DNA from: JAMXLO01 sp963850535
GTDB lineage: Bacteria > Pseudomonadota > Alphaproteobacteria > Acetobacterales > Acetobacteraceae
Assembly (NCBI GenBank): GCA_963850535.1
Contig: CAWKMC010000046.1
Location: forward strand, 1 to 64,000
Direction of reading: 5' to 3'
Length of the DNA stretch: 64,000 nucleotides
In this document: piece by piece, positions 28,603-37,290 of the stretch
How the letters are laid out: every line of letters begins with the position of its first letter
Numbering within the stretch: the first letter of the stretch is position 1
The notes under the pieces: model-generated
Told to the model about the DNA's origin: nothing
Databases searched by the model: none
The model's input: the letters and a program-made list of their open reading frames with translations, nothing else
Program-made: the position numbers and the translations under genes

Positions 28603-29469
28603 CTAGGCCAACGGCACTACCGGCCGCAACCTGCTCGGCACGAAGCTCGACGCCTCGGTGAACGGTGCGCCCTTTGCCACGGTACAGCCGGCATATTCTC
28701 CATCAGGACCGTGGAACAGGGCGAGGTGCGCCGCCAGAGAAGTCCACTCCAGTCCAACCTGATGATAGTGGAACTGCAGCGCGCGGCGTCGCTGATCGGA
28801 CCGGTTGGCCGCGGTGTAGTGGTGGATCAGGCTGTGGAACACCAGCACATCGCCAGGCTCCATCGGCAGCGCGACGCGCTGATCAAGCCGCACGAGATCG
28901 GGACAGATCGTGCAGAGATTGATGTCCTCGGCCGGCACATGCGGTGCGGGCCCCCGGAGATGCGAACCCGGTATCACTTCCATGCAGCCATTCTGCCGCG
29001 TTGCTGGATCGAGTGCGATCCATACGCCGAACATGAGGTTGGGGTCGCTGCCGCGGAAATAAGCGGCGTCCTGATGCCAGGGCTTCTCCCCACTGACTTT
29101 CGGCGGCTTCACCAGCGCCATCTCCTGCAGCAGCACCCGCCCCTGACCCATCAGCGCGTCGAGTATCGCGTGCAGTTGGACCGACATCGCTGCCCGCAAC
29201 AGCGCCGGCGCGGTATCGATGAAGTCGCCAAATTTACGGATAAGGTGCGCGCGCCCCTCGGTGCCGACGGAGCCGCCCGCTCCAGGCTCGAGCGCAATGA
29301 AGGCGCCGTCGTCACCGCGCTGCCCGGATATCAGCTTTGCGTCGGTGGCCAACGCGGCGAGTGCCGACAGACACCCTTCGACGTGATCACGCGATAGGAC
29401 ACGCCGCACGACCAGGTAACCATCGCGCCGATAGTGGGCGACTGCATCGGGGTCGGCTGCGGAAGCCAT
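28603..29469 (-). CDS. Phytanoyl-CoA dioxygenase (PhyH) family protein
   Basis: Fe(II)/2-oxoglutarate-dependent oxygenase of 288 residues. The metal triad is visible as H-x-D in KPWHQDAAYF and the distal His in VFHSLIHHYTAANRS; the 2-oxoglutarate Arg follows in QRRRALQFHYH. HRDGYLVVRRVL-type sequence opens the fold near residue 12. Typical reactions are hydroxylations of lipids or small molecules; substrate unknown. It lies alone between two tRNA genes. Confidence 0.87.
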   Translation of the reverse strand: MASAADPDAVAHYRRDGYLVVRRVLSRDHVEGCLSALAALATDAKLISGQRGDDGAFIALEPGAGGSVGTEGRAHLIRKFGDFIDTAPALLRAAMSVQLHAILDALMGQGRVLLQEMALVKPPKVSGEKPWHQDAAYFRGSDPNLMFGVWIALDPATRQNGCMEVIPGSHLRGPAPHVPAEDINLCTICPDLVRLDQRVALPMEPGDVLVFHSLIHHYTAANRSDQRRRALQFHYHQVGLEWTSLAAHLALFHGPDGEYAGCTVAKGAPFTEASSFVPSRLRPVVPLA

Positions 29470-29616
29470 TGCTTCGGTAACTATTCATGGCACCTGACTT
29501 ATCACCGACGGAAGACTGTGACGACGGTAGCGGCCACGGCCGGCGCGGCGCATTTCGCGGTCTGGCCGACTGGTTTGCGTCGCTGAGGCAGCTTCGCTAT
29601 AGGAGCCGCCTGATGG

Positions 29617-29692
29617 TCCCGGATAGCTCAGTCGGTAGAGCAAGCGGCTGTTAACCGCTGGGTCGTAGGTTCGAGTCCTGCTCCGGGAGCCA
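29617..29692 (+). tRNA. tRNA-Asn (GTT), element attachment site
   Basis: 76 bases including encoded CCA: acceptor TCCCGGA/TCCGGGA, anticodon loop CTGTTAA (GTT), T-arm GTAGGTTCGAGTCCTGC. The P4-type integrase gene begins 304 bases downstream, so the 3' end is the likely attB/attL. A 7-bp-arm palindrome (TCAACCT-C-AGGTTGA, 29695-29709) follows at once. Confidence 0.96.
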
Positions 29693-29828
29693 AATCAACC
29701 TCAGGTTGACCATTCACCCCCCATCTACAACCATCATAAGCGCCGGGTTTTTGGCGGAATTCCTTGCGTTTTAGCAGTGGCGGGTTATCGTCGCCCATCA
29801 CCGCCAATCAGACAAGCCAACCTAACTC

Positions 29829-29971
29829 GGTGGTAAGAACGGTGGTAAGCTTACCACCAGTTACGTTCGAGTCCTCGAGACGGACTTAAGCCTACGACGA
29901 GTTGCTTAACGCCGCTTGCGTTCGCTTTTGCCGCCGCTCTTACCACCGCTCTTACCACCGCTCTTACCACC
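29829..29971. repeat. Left array of GGTGGTAAG repeats
   Basis: Direct copies at 29829-29837 and 29841-29849, then inverted copies (CTTACCACC) at 29850-29858, 29939-29947, 29951-29959 and 29963-29971. Neighbouring copies are often 12 bases apart. They sit between tRNA-Asn and the integrase start, where integrase arm-type sites are expected. Apart from them, this 300-base stretch holds no gene. Confidence 0.85.
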
Positions 29972-29995
29972 ACGCGAGCCACAGGAACCCAGCTC

Positions 29996-31225
29996 ATGCC
30001 CTTGACCGATCTTGCCGTGCGCAATGCCAAGCCCGCCGCCAAGCCTTACAAGCTGGCCGATGGCAATAACCTCTACCTCTACGTCGCGCCCTCCGGCTCG
30101 CGAACCTGGTGGTGGCGCACCAAGGCAGACGGCAAACCAACCACGGTCACGCTCGGGCGCTATCCGGAGATGTCACTGCGACAGGCCCGCGAGGCACGTG
30201 ACAAGAAACAGGTCGAGCGCCGGCAGGGCGGGGCCACCAAAGCAGCCAAGCCCACCGAAACTCTCGAGCGATTGGCGCTCACCTGGCACAGCAAGAACGC
30301 CATGAAATGGAAGCCCCACCATGCTGATGAGATCATGGCCCGGCTCACCAAAGAGATCTTTCCATCCCTCGGTGCTCGCCCGTTCGGCGACATCAGCCCG
30401 GCAGATCTGCTTCGCGTTATCGAGCGGCTCGAACAACGTTCAATCGACGTTGCCCGCCGAATTCGCGCCACCCTCGAACACGTCTTCGATTTCGGACTGT
30501 CGCTTTACCAGCATCAAAATCCGAACCTGATCAACCCAGCGCTGGCGATTGCCAAACAAGTCTCGCCACTGCCACCTGGGCGGCACCATCCGCATGCCGC
30601 CAGCATCGAGCAGGCCCGCTCTGTGCTGGCTCAGATCGATGCTGTGCCGGCGTCCACATCGGTGCGCCTCGCGATGCGGTTCTTGGCCCTCACCGCGGTG
30701 CGCCCCGGGGAAGCAGTCGGGGCGCGCTGGTCGGAATTCACCTCCTCCGGCGACGAATGGCACATCCCCGCCGCCCGCATGAAGCTGCCACGACCGCATA
30801 TCGTGCCGCTCAGTCCGGGCGCCATCGAGGCATTGGCTGCCGCGCGGAGCCTCGCTGGCGCCGGAGAATGCGTGTTTCCTGCAAAATTCGGCACTGACCG
30901 TCCGATCGCCGAGAACACACTCAACGTCCTGGTGCGCCGCGCCGAGCTTGCCGGGAAGTTCGTGCCGCACGGCTGGCGCGCCACGTTCTCCACCATCATG
31001 AACGAGCGTGATCGCACCGATGGGCCAGTGATTGAGTTGATGCTCGCGCATGTGCGGCGCGACAAGGTCAAGGCTGCCTATGACCACGCCGAGCACATGC
31101 CGCGTCGGCGCGAGCTTGCCCTACTCTGGGCCGACCTGCTGCTCGATGGTGCGCTTCCGGCGGTCGCGCTCCTTGATGCGCCGCGCCGGCGGTCGGTTTC
31201 CTATGCGCTCAAGTTGGCGGCATGA
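29996..31225 (+). CDS. int: Tyrosine recombinase/integrase (P4 type)
   Basis: 409 residues: N-terminal arm-binding domain (LTDLAVRNAKPAAKPYKLADG, the DUF4102 start), core-binding domain (about 95-190) and catalytic domain. The catalytic set is visible: Arg in LTAVRPGEA, His-x-x-Arg in PHGWRAT, His in LMLAHV and the tyrosine in KAAYDHAEHM. AGGAA precedes ATG 29996. This class integrates at tRNA 3' ends, in line with tRNA-Asn next door. Confidence 0.95.
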   Translation: MPLTDLAVRNAKPAAKPYKLADGNNLYLYVAPSGSRTWWWRTKADGKPTTVTLGRYPEMSLRQAREARDKKQVERRQGGATKAAKPTETLERLALTWHSKNAMKWKPHHADEIMARLTKEIFPSLGARPFGDISPADLLRVIERLEQRSIDVARRIRATLEHVFDFGLSLYQHQNPNLINPALAIAKQVSPLPPGRHHPHAASIEQARSVLAQIDAVPASTSVRLAMRFLALTAVRPGEAVGARWSEFTSSGDEWHIPAARMKLPRPHIVPLSPGAIEALAAARSLAGAGECVFPAKFGTDRPIAENTLNVLVRRAELAGKFVPHGWRATFSTIMNERDRTDGPVIELMLAHVRRDKVKAAYDHAEHMPRRRELALLWADLLLDGALPAVALLDAPRRRSVSYALKLAA

Positions 31226-31623
31226 CCCAGCGACGGCTTGCGCTCGGCGAGCTCCCCGATTGGCCGCGCTACCTCAGCCTGCGCGAGGCTGCGGCCTATC
31301 TTGGCGTCTCTCCCGATTTGTTCGCGCGGGAAGTGCGGCTGGGCGTCTGGCCACCAGCCCGCGCCCGCGCTGCCCGTTTAACCTGGGATCGCAAACTGCT
31401 GGACCGTTATGCCGACGCCAACTCAGGACTGCATGACGAACGCTGGCAGAAACCATCTGGCACACCCGAGCAAATACCGGGCGATATCAGTGACGAGGAA
31501 TTCAATCGACGCATCCGCTCTCTCTCGCCAACCGGGGCACCGCAGGCAGAGCAGAACTACTGGTTACAGCGGATCGACGCGACGTCCGCCAAGGCAAAAC
31601 GCCGCGGCAAGCCAACCCATTAA
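31222..31623 (+). CDS. Excisionase/HTH-like small protein
   Basis: 133 residues. The ATG overlaps the integrase stop (ATGA), so the two are coupled. Residues 18-50 (RYLSLREAAAYLGVSPDLFA) form a MerR/Xis-type helix-turn-helix of the kind that reads a DNA start and directs excision. The remainder is hydrophilic and low in known motifs. An Xis or regulatory role is inferred from position. Confidence 0.7.
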   Translation: MTQRRLALGELPDWPRYLSLREAAAYLGVSPDLFAREVRLGVWPPARARAARLTWDRKLLDRYADANSGLHDERWQKPSGTPEQIPGDISDEEFNRRIRSLSPTGAPQAEQNYWLQRIDATSAKAKRRGKPTH

Positions 31624-31691
31624 CCCACCTCAACTCGCGAACCGCTACGATCCCCGCGTCGTAGTGATTTGCTGAAAATGTGCAGACTCCT

Positions 31692-31721
31692 GGCGCCAGG
31701 TTCCCCCCTGGCGCCGTTTTT
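31692..31721 (+). terminator. Rho-independent terminator after int and the HTH gene
   Basis: GGCGCCAGG (31692-31700) pairs with CCTGGCGCC (31707-31715), followed by GTTTTT. It ends the int-HTH transcript about 70 bases after the stop. The 31624-31980 gap holds only this and the next two hairpins. Confidence 0.85.
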
Positions 31722-31820
31722 CGTTTCGAGTCTAACCGGCCAGCAGCCTGCCTCTGCTAGTCTTGCTCCGGGCCCCCACCTGACATTTCAGTAGGAAGTC
31801 CGGCATTTCCGGACAGGCCA

Positions 31821-31849
31821 ACGGCGCCAGCCATACCCCCTGGCGCCGT
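31821..31849. repeat. Second GGCGCCAG inverted repeat
   Basis: ACGGCGCCAG and CTGGCGCCGT around a 9-base loop, the same arm sequence as the terminator 130 bases upstream, but without a T tract. Confidence 0.65.
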
Positions 31850-31940
31850 CGCCAACTCCACAGCAGATCTGAGAGCTTGTGTGGGGATGATGGTCGCGGC
31901 GAACCGCCGCCACCATGTCCGGCAGAGCCGTCGGATGTTG

Positions 31941-31973
31941 CAAAGCCCACCGACCTTCCAGCGGTGGGCTTTG
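31941..31973 (-). terminator. Terminator of the phage-derived minus-strand operon
   Basis: Perfect 12-bp arms (CAAAGCCCACCG / CGGTGGGCTTTG) around a 9-base loop; read on the minus strand the hairpin begins 7 bases after the last stop codon and closes with GGCTTTG. Confidence 0.8.
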
Positions 31974-31980
31974 GCATGTC

Positions 31981-32280
31981 TCAGTCCTTGCGCAGCGCGA
32001 GCGCGATCTTCTGGATCATCGCCTGGCGCTTCTTCGCCGGCATGGCATCGAGATGCACCGCCAGCAGTTTGACCAGGGCTGCGATCTCACGCTCGCGATC
32101 AATGGGCTTCGCCACGGCTTGCCAGCTCGGGACTTCACCGCGGGCTGCCCGCGCAGCCGCAGCCGCCGCCGCGTGCCGACGGCGCTCGACCAGGAAATAG
32201 ATGAACACTCCGACCATCATCGTGATGGCCAGGACCAGCACAGCGAAAGCGAACAACACCGGCGACGGTATGTTGTCCAC
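31981..32280 (-). CDS. Small single-span membrane protein of the element
   Basis: 99 residues: an N-terminal membrane helix (VLFAFAVLVLAITMMVGVFI) with the basic side following (VERRRH), an alanine-rich linker and a soluble helical tail ending KIALALRKD. A holin-like or signal role is possible but unproven. A perfect FNR box lies 58 bases upstream, and a strong terminator follows. Not a family I recognise. Confidence 0.65.
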   Translation of the reverse strand: MDNIPSPVLFAFAVLVLAITMMVGVFIYFLVERRRHAAAAAAARAARGEVPSWQAVAKPIDREREIAALVKLLAVHLDAMPAKKRQAMIQKIALALRKD

Positions 32281-32337
32281 GACGGCGGCCTCCCTTCCAA
32301 GGCCACCAACACTGAAATGTAACTCGTGGACTAGGCG

Positions 32338-32351
32338 TTGATCTGGATCAA
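32338..32351. promoter_or_regulatory. Perfect FNR/FixK box inside the element
   Basis: TTGAT-CTGG-ATCAA, an exact match to the anaerobox consensus. It precedes the small membrane-protein gene (start 32280), suggesting host oxygen control of that gene. The CTGG spacer is the same as at 27658-27671. Confidence 0.75.
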
Positions 32352-32367
32352 TGACGGGTGAAAAAAT

Positions 32368-32582
32368 TCAGCAGCCAGGATTGCCCACCGAACTGCTCGG
32401 CGGAATGCCCGCGACGTGCACCACCTGCGGCGGCGGCTTACCCTGGTGCTCCGCCTCCATTGCAGCGAGCGCAACCCGGAGATCCCGGCGCTTCGTCTCG
32501 GCGTCCGCCAGGGGCCGGTAGCCGTCGCCGTCGAGCGCGAGCTGCGCCGCCAAGGTCAGCACGCGGCGTTCGTTGGTGTCAT
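32368..32582 (-). CDS. Small phage-type protein, probable frameshift
   Basis: About 70 residues (LTLAAQLALDGDGYRPLADAETKRRDLRVALAAMEAEHQ). Without correction the frame starts at a GTG near 32562. The ATG at 32580-32582 overlaps the previous stop (ATGA, GGAGG upstream), and MTPTNA joins this frame if one base is missing near 32560. Function unknown; probably an accessory of the lysis operon. Confidence 0.5.
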
Positions 32583-32962
32583 CGTTGGGTCCTCCTCGGT
32601 GGTTGCGGCTGAAAGGTGCTGAAAAACCGCTGATAAGAGCGGTCGAGATGGTTCAGCGCGTCGAGGATCTGGCGATGGACTTGTTCCAGATCGTCGTCGG
32701 CGTTCTGACGTGACCGGGCCTCGTTGGTGGTTGCGTTACGTAGTTCGGTCACCTCATCCTTGTTGCTGGCGATAATCGCGGCGACGTCGCGCTTGCGCTC
32801 CTCGGTTTCCACCGCAACTCGATCCTGCAGCTGGTGCAGGTCGCCCCGCACTTGGGCCACCCAGGTCCCGGCGTTGAAGATGGCGATGCTCACCGTGCCG
32901 ACGACGGTGACCATCTGCAGCACATGCCCAAGATTGATCTCGTAGGAGAAGATGCGCGACAT
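32579..32962 (-). CDS. Membrane-anchored coiled-coil phage protein
   Basis: 127 residues with one N-terminal span (VLQMVTVVGTVSIAIFNAGTW) and then a long charged coiled coil (HQLQDRVAVETEERKRDVAAI and beyond). This is the topology of an inner-membrane spanin or related lysis accessory. ATG 32960-32962 overlaps the muramidase stop (TGATG), so it is coupled to the endolysin. A similar protein lies at 59258-59698. Confidence 0.68.
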   Translation of the reverse strand: MSRIFSYEINLGHVLQMVTVVGTVSIAIFNAGTWVAQVRGDLHQLQDRVAVETEERKRDVAAIIASNKDEVTELRNATTNEARSRQNADDDLEQVHRQILDALNHLDRSYQRFFSTFQPQPPRRTQR

Positions 32963-33684
32963 CAAGGAATGATCACCCCATGCGGATGTGCGGCTAGCCA
33001 GGCCGCATTCAGCTCGTCCGCCGTCATCTCGTGCACGGTGTGCGCGGGCACGACAATCGGCGCCGGATTTGGTGGCGACGGATGAGCAGCAAACCGCGCA
33101 TAGGCCGCCGCCAGGTGCACGGCATAGCCGTTCCGCGCCTGGCCGCGCCCGTTGTAGCCCTCAGCGAAGCTGACCCAGTTATGCGTGCTCAGGCGCCGCC
33201 ATAGCCCGGTGTTGACGATGAACCGGGCGACGTGCAGCAGCTGCTCGCGCTCGCCACTCATCGCTTCGAGCACCATCGCGAGGACGTTGTCGCAGCCGGC
33301 CAGCTTGAAGTTCATGCCCATCACCTGGCCGACGCCCCACGAGGCCGACTTGAGGGCAGCGTCCTGGTCGATCTCGCAGGCTGCGGCGAGCCGCGGGTAG
33401 GAATCTGCCGGATACGGCTCGGTGCCTTGCGACGGATAGGCGAGGCCGCAGGCGCAGGCCTGCATCTGCTCCGCCGGTGTCGCGGCGAGCCGGCGGTAGA
33501 AGACATGCGGCTCGAACAGCATCTTGGGCCGGTTCTGCGCATCGAACGGATGCCCGCAGGTCTCGACTGCCAGCACGGCCTTGAACTCCGCCAGGCCGAC
33601 GCGCGCGGCCTTGGCAGCATCGGCGATGTCGCCGGCATTTGCCGCGAGCGCTGTCCCAGCAAAGTCCTTCAGCTCGGGATCCAT
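32962..33684 (-). CDS. N-acetylmuramidase-type endolysin
   Basis: 240 residues. The catalytic domain (about 35-195) has the N-acetylmuramidase pattern: AVETCGHPFDAQNRPKMLFE with the catalytic Glu, HVFYRRL, SASWGVGQVMGMNF and FIVNTGLW, then WVSFAEGYNGRGQARNGYA. It cuts the glycan chain of peptidoglycan. A proline-rich linker leads to a short C-terminal tail. No signal peptide, so release would need a holin. ATG at 33682-33684 overlaps the lipoprotein stop. Confidence 0.85.
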   Translation of the reverse strand: MDPELKDFAGTALAANAGDIADAAKAARVGLAEFKAVLAVETCGHPFDAQNRPKMLFEPHVFYRRLAATPAEQMQACACGLAYPSQGTEPYPADSYPRLAAACEIDQDAALKSASWGVGQVMGMNFKLAGCDNVLAMVLEAMSGEREQLLHVARFIVNTGLWRRLSTHNWVSFAEGYNGRGQARNGYAVHLAAAYARFAAHPSPPNPAPIVVPAHTVHEMTADELNAAWLAAHPHGVIIP

Positions 33685-34140
33685 CAGGCCGGCGCAGTGA
33701 TCGCGTTCACCGCGGCGACGAACGCGGTCAGCACCATGATGCCGATCTGCAGGCCCATCCCTGCCGGCGTCGTTACCGCGAGCGCTGGCAAGAGCGGGCG
33801 CAGCAGCGCGAGCAGCTTGGTCAGTGCATCGAGCACGGCAAGCGCGATGTCGCCGATCCTGGCATCGCCTGGCTGCAGCGCCTGAAAGCTGCACATTCGC
33901 CGTCTGCGCGGTGGCGAGAGCGACGGTGATCTCGGTCCGCACTTCCTGCGACAGCGCAGCCCCTGCCGATACCGCATGCGCGCCAATGGCGGTCAGCACG
34001 GCGGTGACACGTTGTGCGTGGATCTGCGCGTTGTGCAGATCGACCTTCATTGGCGGTGGCGGACTGGCCGGCTCAGGCGTGGTGCTGCAGGCGACGAGCA
34101 GAGCGGGCAGGCCGGCGGCGACCCAACGACGGGATGCCAT
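33684..34140 (-). CDS. Phage-type lipoprotein, one frameshift
   Basis: Starts with a lipoprotein signal (AAGLPALLVACSTTPEP, lipobox LVAC). After the helix ending ATAQTANVQ, an extra base near 33890 moves the frame; the protein continues FQALQPGDARIGD and ends with a hydrophobic helix (GLQIGIMVLTAFVAAVNAI). It could be an Rz1-like or holin-linked component. The ATG overlaps the stop of the upstream gene. Confidence 0.6.
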
Positions 34141-34730
34141 CAGTGCCTCAGCATTGAGGGCGGCGTCATCGGTGCCTCCGGCGTCACCGGCCGGGTGATC
34201 GAGACCTTGAGCGGCGGGTCATCAGGCATGTCCACCATCGGCAGCAGCGCCTCGACGAGGCCGACGGGGATCATCCCGTCAAGCATGGCGAATTCATCCG
34301 GGCTGACGCGCTGCAGCTCGATCGGATCGGCCTCTGCCTCGTTGATCTGCTGCCAGACCGAGGCCTTCGCGCCGTTGGCCCATTCGAGCTTTTCCCGCCA
34401 GCCCGCCTGCAGCAGGTTGAACGCCTCCTCGAAGCCCGACTGGTCCTCCATCACGGCGAAGGCCTGGCCGTTCGGCGCGGATTGGGTGATGATCGTTCCC
34501 TCAGCCGTGCGCTTGGCGAAGCGCTCGACCAGTTCGGTTCGGGCTTTCTCCCAGGTGGTGAGGACCTCGTCCCAAGGCCCTTCGAGGGCCTCCTTTGCGG
34601 CCGCGGCGAGCGGCTCGAGGCGGCGCGAATTGATCGCGATGGCAAAGGAGATTTTCCATGGCAGGGGCTTGCCCTGCGCCTTCAGCTCACCGATCGCGGC
34701 AGCGAGGGCCAGAAGATCGCGTCGTAGCAT
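34140..34730 (-). CDS. Hypothetical phage-associated protein
   Basis: 196 residues starting MLRRDLLALAAAIGELKAQG, mostly alpha-helical with WEKARTELVERFAKR and ending in a proline-rich tail. No known domain. Between the tail-fibre gene and the lipoprotein, it overlaps the latter (ATGA); such genes after a tail fibre are often chaperones or tail-assembly helpers. Here that is only a positional guess. Confidence 0.6.
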   Translation of the reverse strand: MLRRDLLALAAAIGELKAQGKPLPWKISFAIAINSRRLEPLAAAAKEALEGPWDEVLTTWEKARTELVERFAKRTAEGTIITQSAPNGQAFAVMEDQSGFEEAFNLLQAGWREKLEWANGAKASVWQQINEAEADPIELQRVSPDEFAMLDGMIPVGLVEALLPMVDMPDDPPLKVSITRPVTPEAPMTPPSMLRH

Positions 34731-34801
34731 CGGCACTGTCCTGTTTCGGTTCCAGCGTCGTGCCGTGGACAGCAGCGGTCGCCACCGCAACAGAGAAATG
34801 T

Positions 34802-37007
34802 TCAGTAGGTGAAGCGCTCCTCGAGCGTGACGGTGAGCGCGTCCTGGTCGGGATAGGGATAGCTGCGCTGCCGCCCGGTCCAGACCCAGCGGCGCGGGCC
34901 GAGCTCGCGCGGCAGCGTGTAGTAGAAGGGCACGCCGACCTGGCCGTCGAGGAACTGGCAGATCATGTCGGCATCGCTCTTGTTGATCGGATCCCAGGTC
35001 ACCGTGTGCTGGCGGTCGACGAAGCCGACGCCGTCGCCGAAATCCTGGCGGTAGCCGTCGCCGAACTTGGCCGAGATTAAGCGCGGCGTGATGCTGACGA
35101 CGGTGTTGTTGGGCGACGGGATGAAAGGCGGGAACATACCGCCCAGGCCGAGCCTCGGACGGCCCAGCATGGTGTGCGGCGGGATGGCAAGCACATGGAC
35201 CGCCTGCCTTACGTGGATGGTGCCGAGTGCGCTGCGGGGTGTGATGCCGGCGGGGATCTTGACGACGTTGGCGCGGCGCGGCGTGCCAAGCAGCAGCGTG
35301 CTGGCGCGGCCTACCGGATGCAGCTGCTTCGGTGGGACTAAAGGTCGTGGCGACCGCACAGGCTCGGCCTGCGGCTGGGTGATGCGCACTGTCATGTTCG
35401 CGCTGGCGCCGGCGTTGATGCCGATGACCAGCGACGGCTGCACGAACGCGGTGTTGGCGGCGGTGGTCAGAACATTGCTCTGCAGCGTCGGCGTCGTGCC
35501 GATCGAGAAGTTCGTGCCGCCCGGCTGGCCAACGAAGGTGCCGCCCGCATTCCAGCAGACCGGCATGAAGTAGGCGTAGGCCGGAGCATCCCCGGTGCGG
35601 CTCAAGATCGCCGAGATGGTCCAGATATCGCTTGGCCTTGAGGGATAGCCGCTGGTTCCGCTGAGATCGAAGTTGATCTGCAGCCAGGCACCAGCACCTG
35701 TGTTGGTCCCGGCGAAGGTCATGTCGAGATAGGGCTGGCCGTTCACCATGCCGGTCGCGAGGCTGGCCAGCGAAACGCCGGTCGCGAAGCTGCTGATGCT
35801 CCAGTTGGTGGGCGCGGTTCCCGGCGAACCGCCTGCGGCACCCACCATGGTGCTGTTGCGGATCCAGTTGCGGACGCTGTTCTGCAGGCCCTTGGGATAG
35901 ATCTGCTGCTTGATCGCGAGTGTGCCGAGTGCGGCGCCGCGTGTGTCGCTGATCGCACCCGAGGTCGGACAATAAGCGGTGACCGTAGAACCGTGCTCGA
36001 GCTGTGCCGCGGCAAAGCGCAAGGTGAAATCAACCACCTGGCCGTTGGTGATCATCGTCCAATGGTAGAAGACGACATAGGCCGTGCTGGCATTGCTCAG
36101 GGTGCGCGTATCGCTCACCCGCTGAGTGATCAGCCCGGCTGTGGTTGGCTGGGTTATGCCATGATCATCATTCGACAGCGAGCCGCCGCCGCTGTCTTTC
36201 TCGGCGATCGACAAGTTGGTGCCGCCGGGCACTGTCCCGGCGACCAGCTTGACATAGACCGACGCCGTCCAGGCCTGCCCGAAAAGAGCCGGCACCTCGG
36301 TGTTGGTGCCGAACTGCGTCATAAAGCCGAAGGTTCCGGTTGCCGTGCCGGAAAAGCGGATATCGACGTAGGACAGGCCGCTTTCCGTGCCGTAGCGACA
36401 ATCTGTCGGGAGATGCCCTGAGCTACAGTGGCAATACTCCAATTGGTTGGCGAAGTGCCCGGATTGCCGCAACAGCGCCGGTCGCGTCGCCATTACGGAT
36501 CCAGTTGCGTGCGCTGTTCTCAAGACCGGTCGGATGCACCGCCTGGCGCACCACCTCGGTGCCGATCGCGGCACCCCGCGTCTGGCTGGTGCCGATGGTC
36601 GGGATGTAGCTGGTGGCGGTGCCGCCCTGCTCGACCTGGATGCCGGCGATGCGGAACGTGACGTCGACCGCCTGGCCGGACTGCTGGCTGTAGAGCCAGA
36701 GCATGGGAGCGATGCCTACGGTCTGTGCGTAGATCAGCGTCTGCGCGGTGGAGAATTGCTGCGTGGCCAGCGCGGCGGTAGTTGGCAGCAGCGACCCCGA
36801 CATGTCGTAGGTGAGGGCAGCGCCCCCACTTGTTTGCTCGGCAAATCCAATCTGCACAGTCCACGGAAACACACCGGAGATCAGCCGGAGATAAACGCCC
36901 ATCGACCAGGTCTGGCCGGCCACCGCAGCAGTTCTGGCCCCCGGGGGATTACCAGCTGAAGCAGATAACCCATCCGGAGGGCGGCCGGGCGTGAGCACGA
37001 TGCACAT
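34802..37007 (-). pseudogene. Phage tail-fibre gene, 5'-truncated and frameshifted, with gpM-like C-terminal domain
   Basis: Three tandem beta-rich modules of about 190 residues share blocks such as TRGAALGT..GLQNSVRNWIRN and QPTTAGLITQR, as in phage receptor-binding/carbohydrate-binding fibres. The last 110 residues (SAKFGDGYRQDFGDG, GVPFYYTLP, the end TVTLEERF) match the phage minor tail protein M fold. The first module starts in its middle at 37007, so the 5' end is lost, and the AlpA-like gene abuts it. Frame changes lie near 36470 and about 36380. The mid-part reads GNPGTSPTNWSIATVAQGIS in the third frame. Confidence 0.7.
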
Positions 37008-37040
37008 GAACCAGGACCTCTAGACGAGGCGCTTTGGCGG

Positions 37041-37277
37041 TTGCCTACGGTGATTGATCGGACCGGTCTCAGCGAGGCCGAGATCCTACGTCGCGAACGC
37101 GATGGCACGTTTCCACCCCGCCGGCGGATCGGTGAACGCGCGGTCGCATGGCTGGCTTCAGAAGTGATCCGCTGGATGCGTGATCAGCCGGTGGCTGGAC
37201 GCGGCGTCACGATAAATCCCCCGCCGCGTGGTCGTCCGCGCAAGGTGCCACAGACGCAGCTTCGGGTCCTGACCTAG
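37041..37277 (+). CDS. AlpA-like HTH regulator
   Basis: 78 residues resembling prophage AlpA: DRTGLSEAEILRRERDGTFPPRRRIGERAVAWLASEVIRWM. The winged-helix region binds DNA and in P4-like elements switches on int or excision. A TTG start is used and the frame is open further upstream, so the start is uncertain. It is divergent from the truncated tail-fibre gene. Confidence 0.65.
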   Translation: MPTVIDRTGLSEAEILRRERDGTFPPRRRIGERAVAWLASEVIRWMRDQPVAGRGVTINPPPRGRPRKVPQTQLRVLT

Positions 37278-37290
37278 CGAGCTGCAGATG

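Noticed and set aside
29866..29876. GTTCGAGTCCT next to the left repeats as a duplicate of the tRNA T-arm (att)
   Set aside because: Only 11 bases match and the flanks differ, on the left side only; too short to claim an att duplication.
29937..29972. Three tandem 12-bp units that could suggest a CRISPR array
   Set aside because: Units are too short, contiguous and without unique spacers; no cas genes. They belong to the GGTGGTAAG arm-site set.
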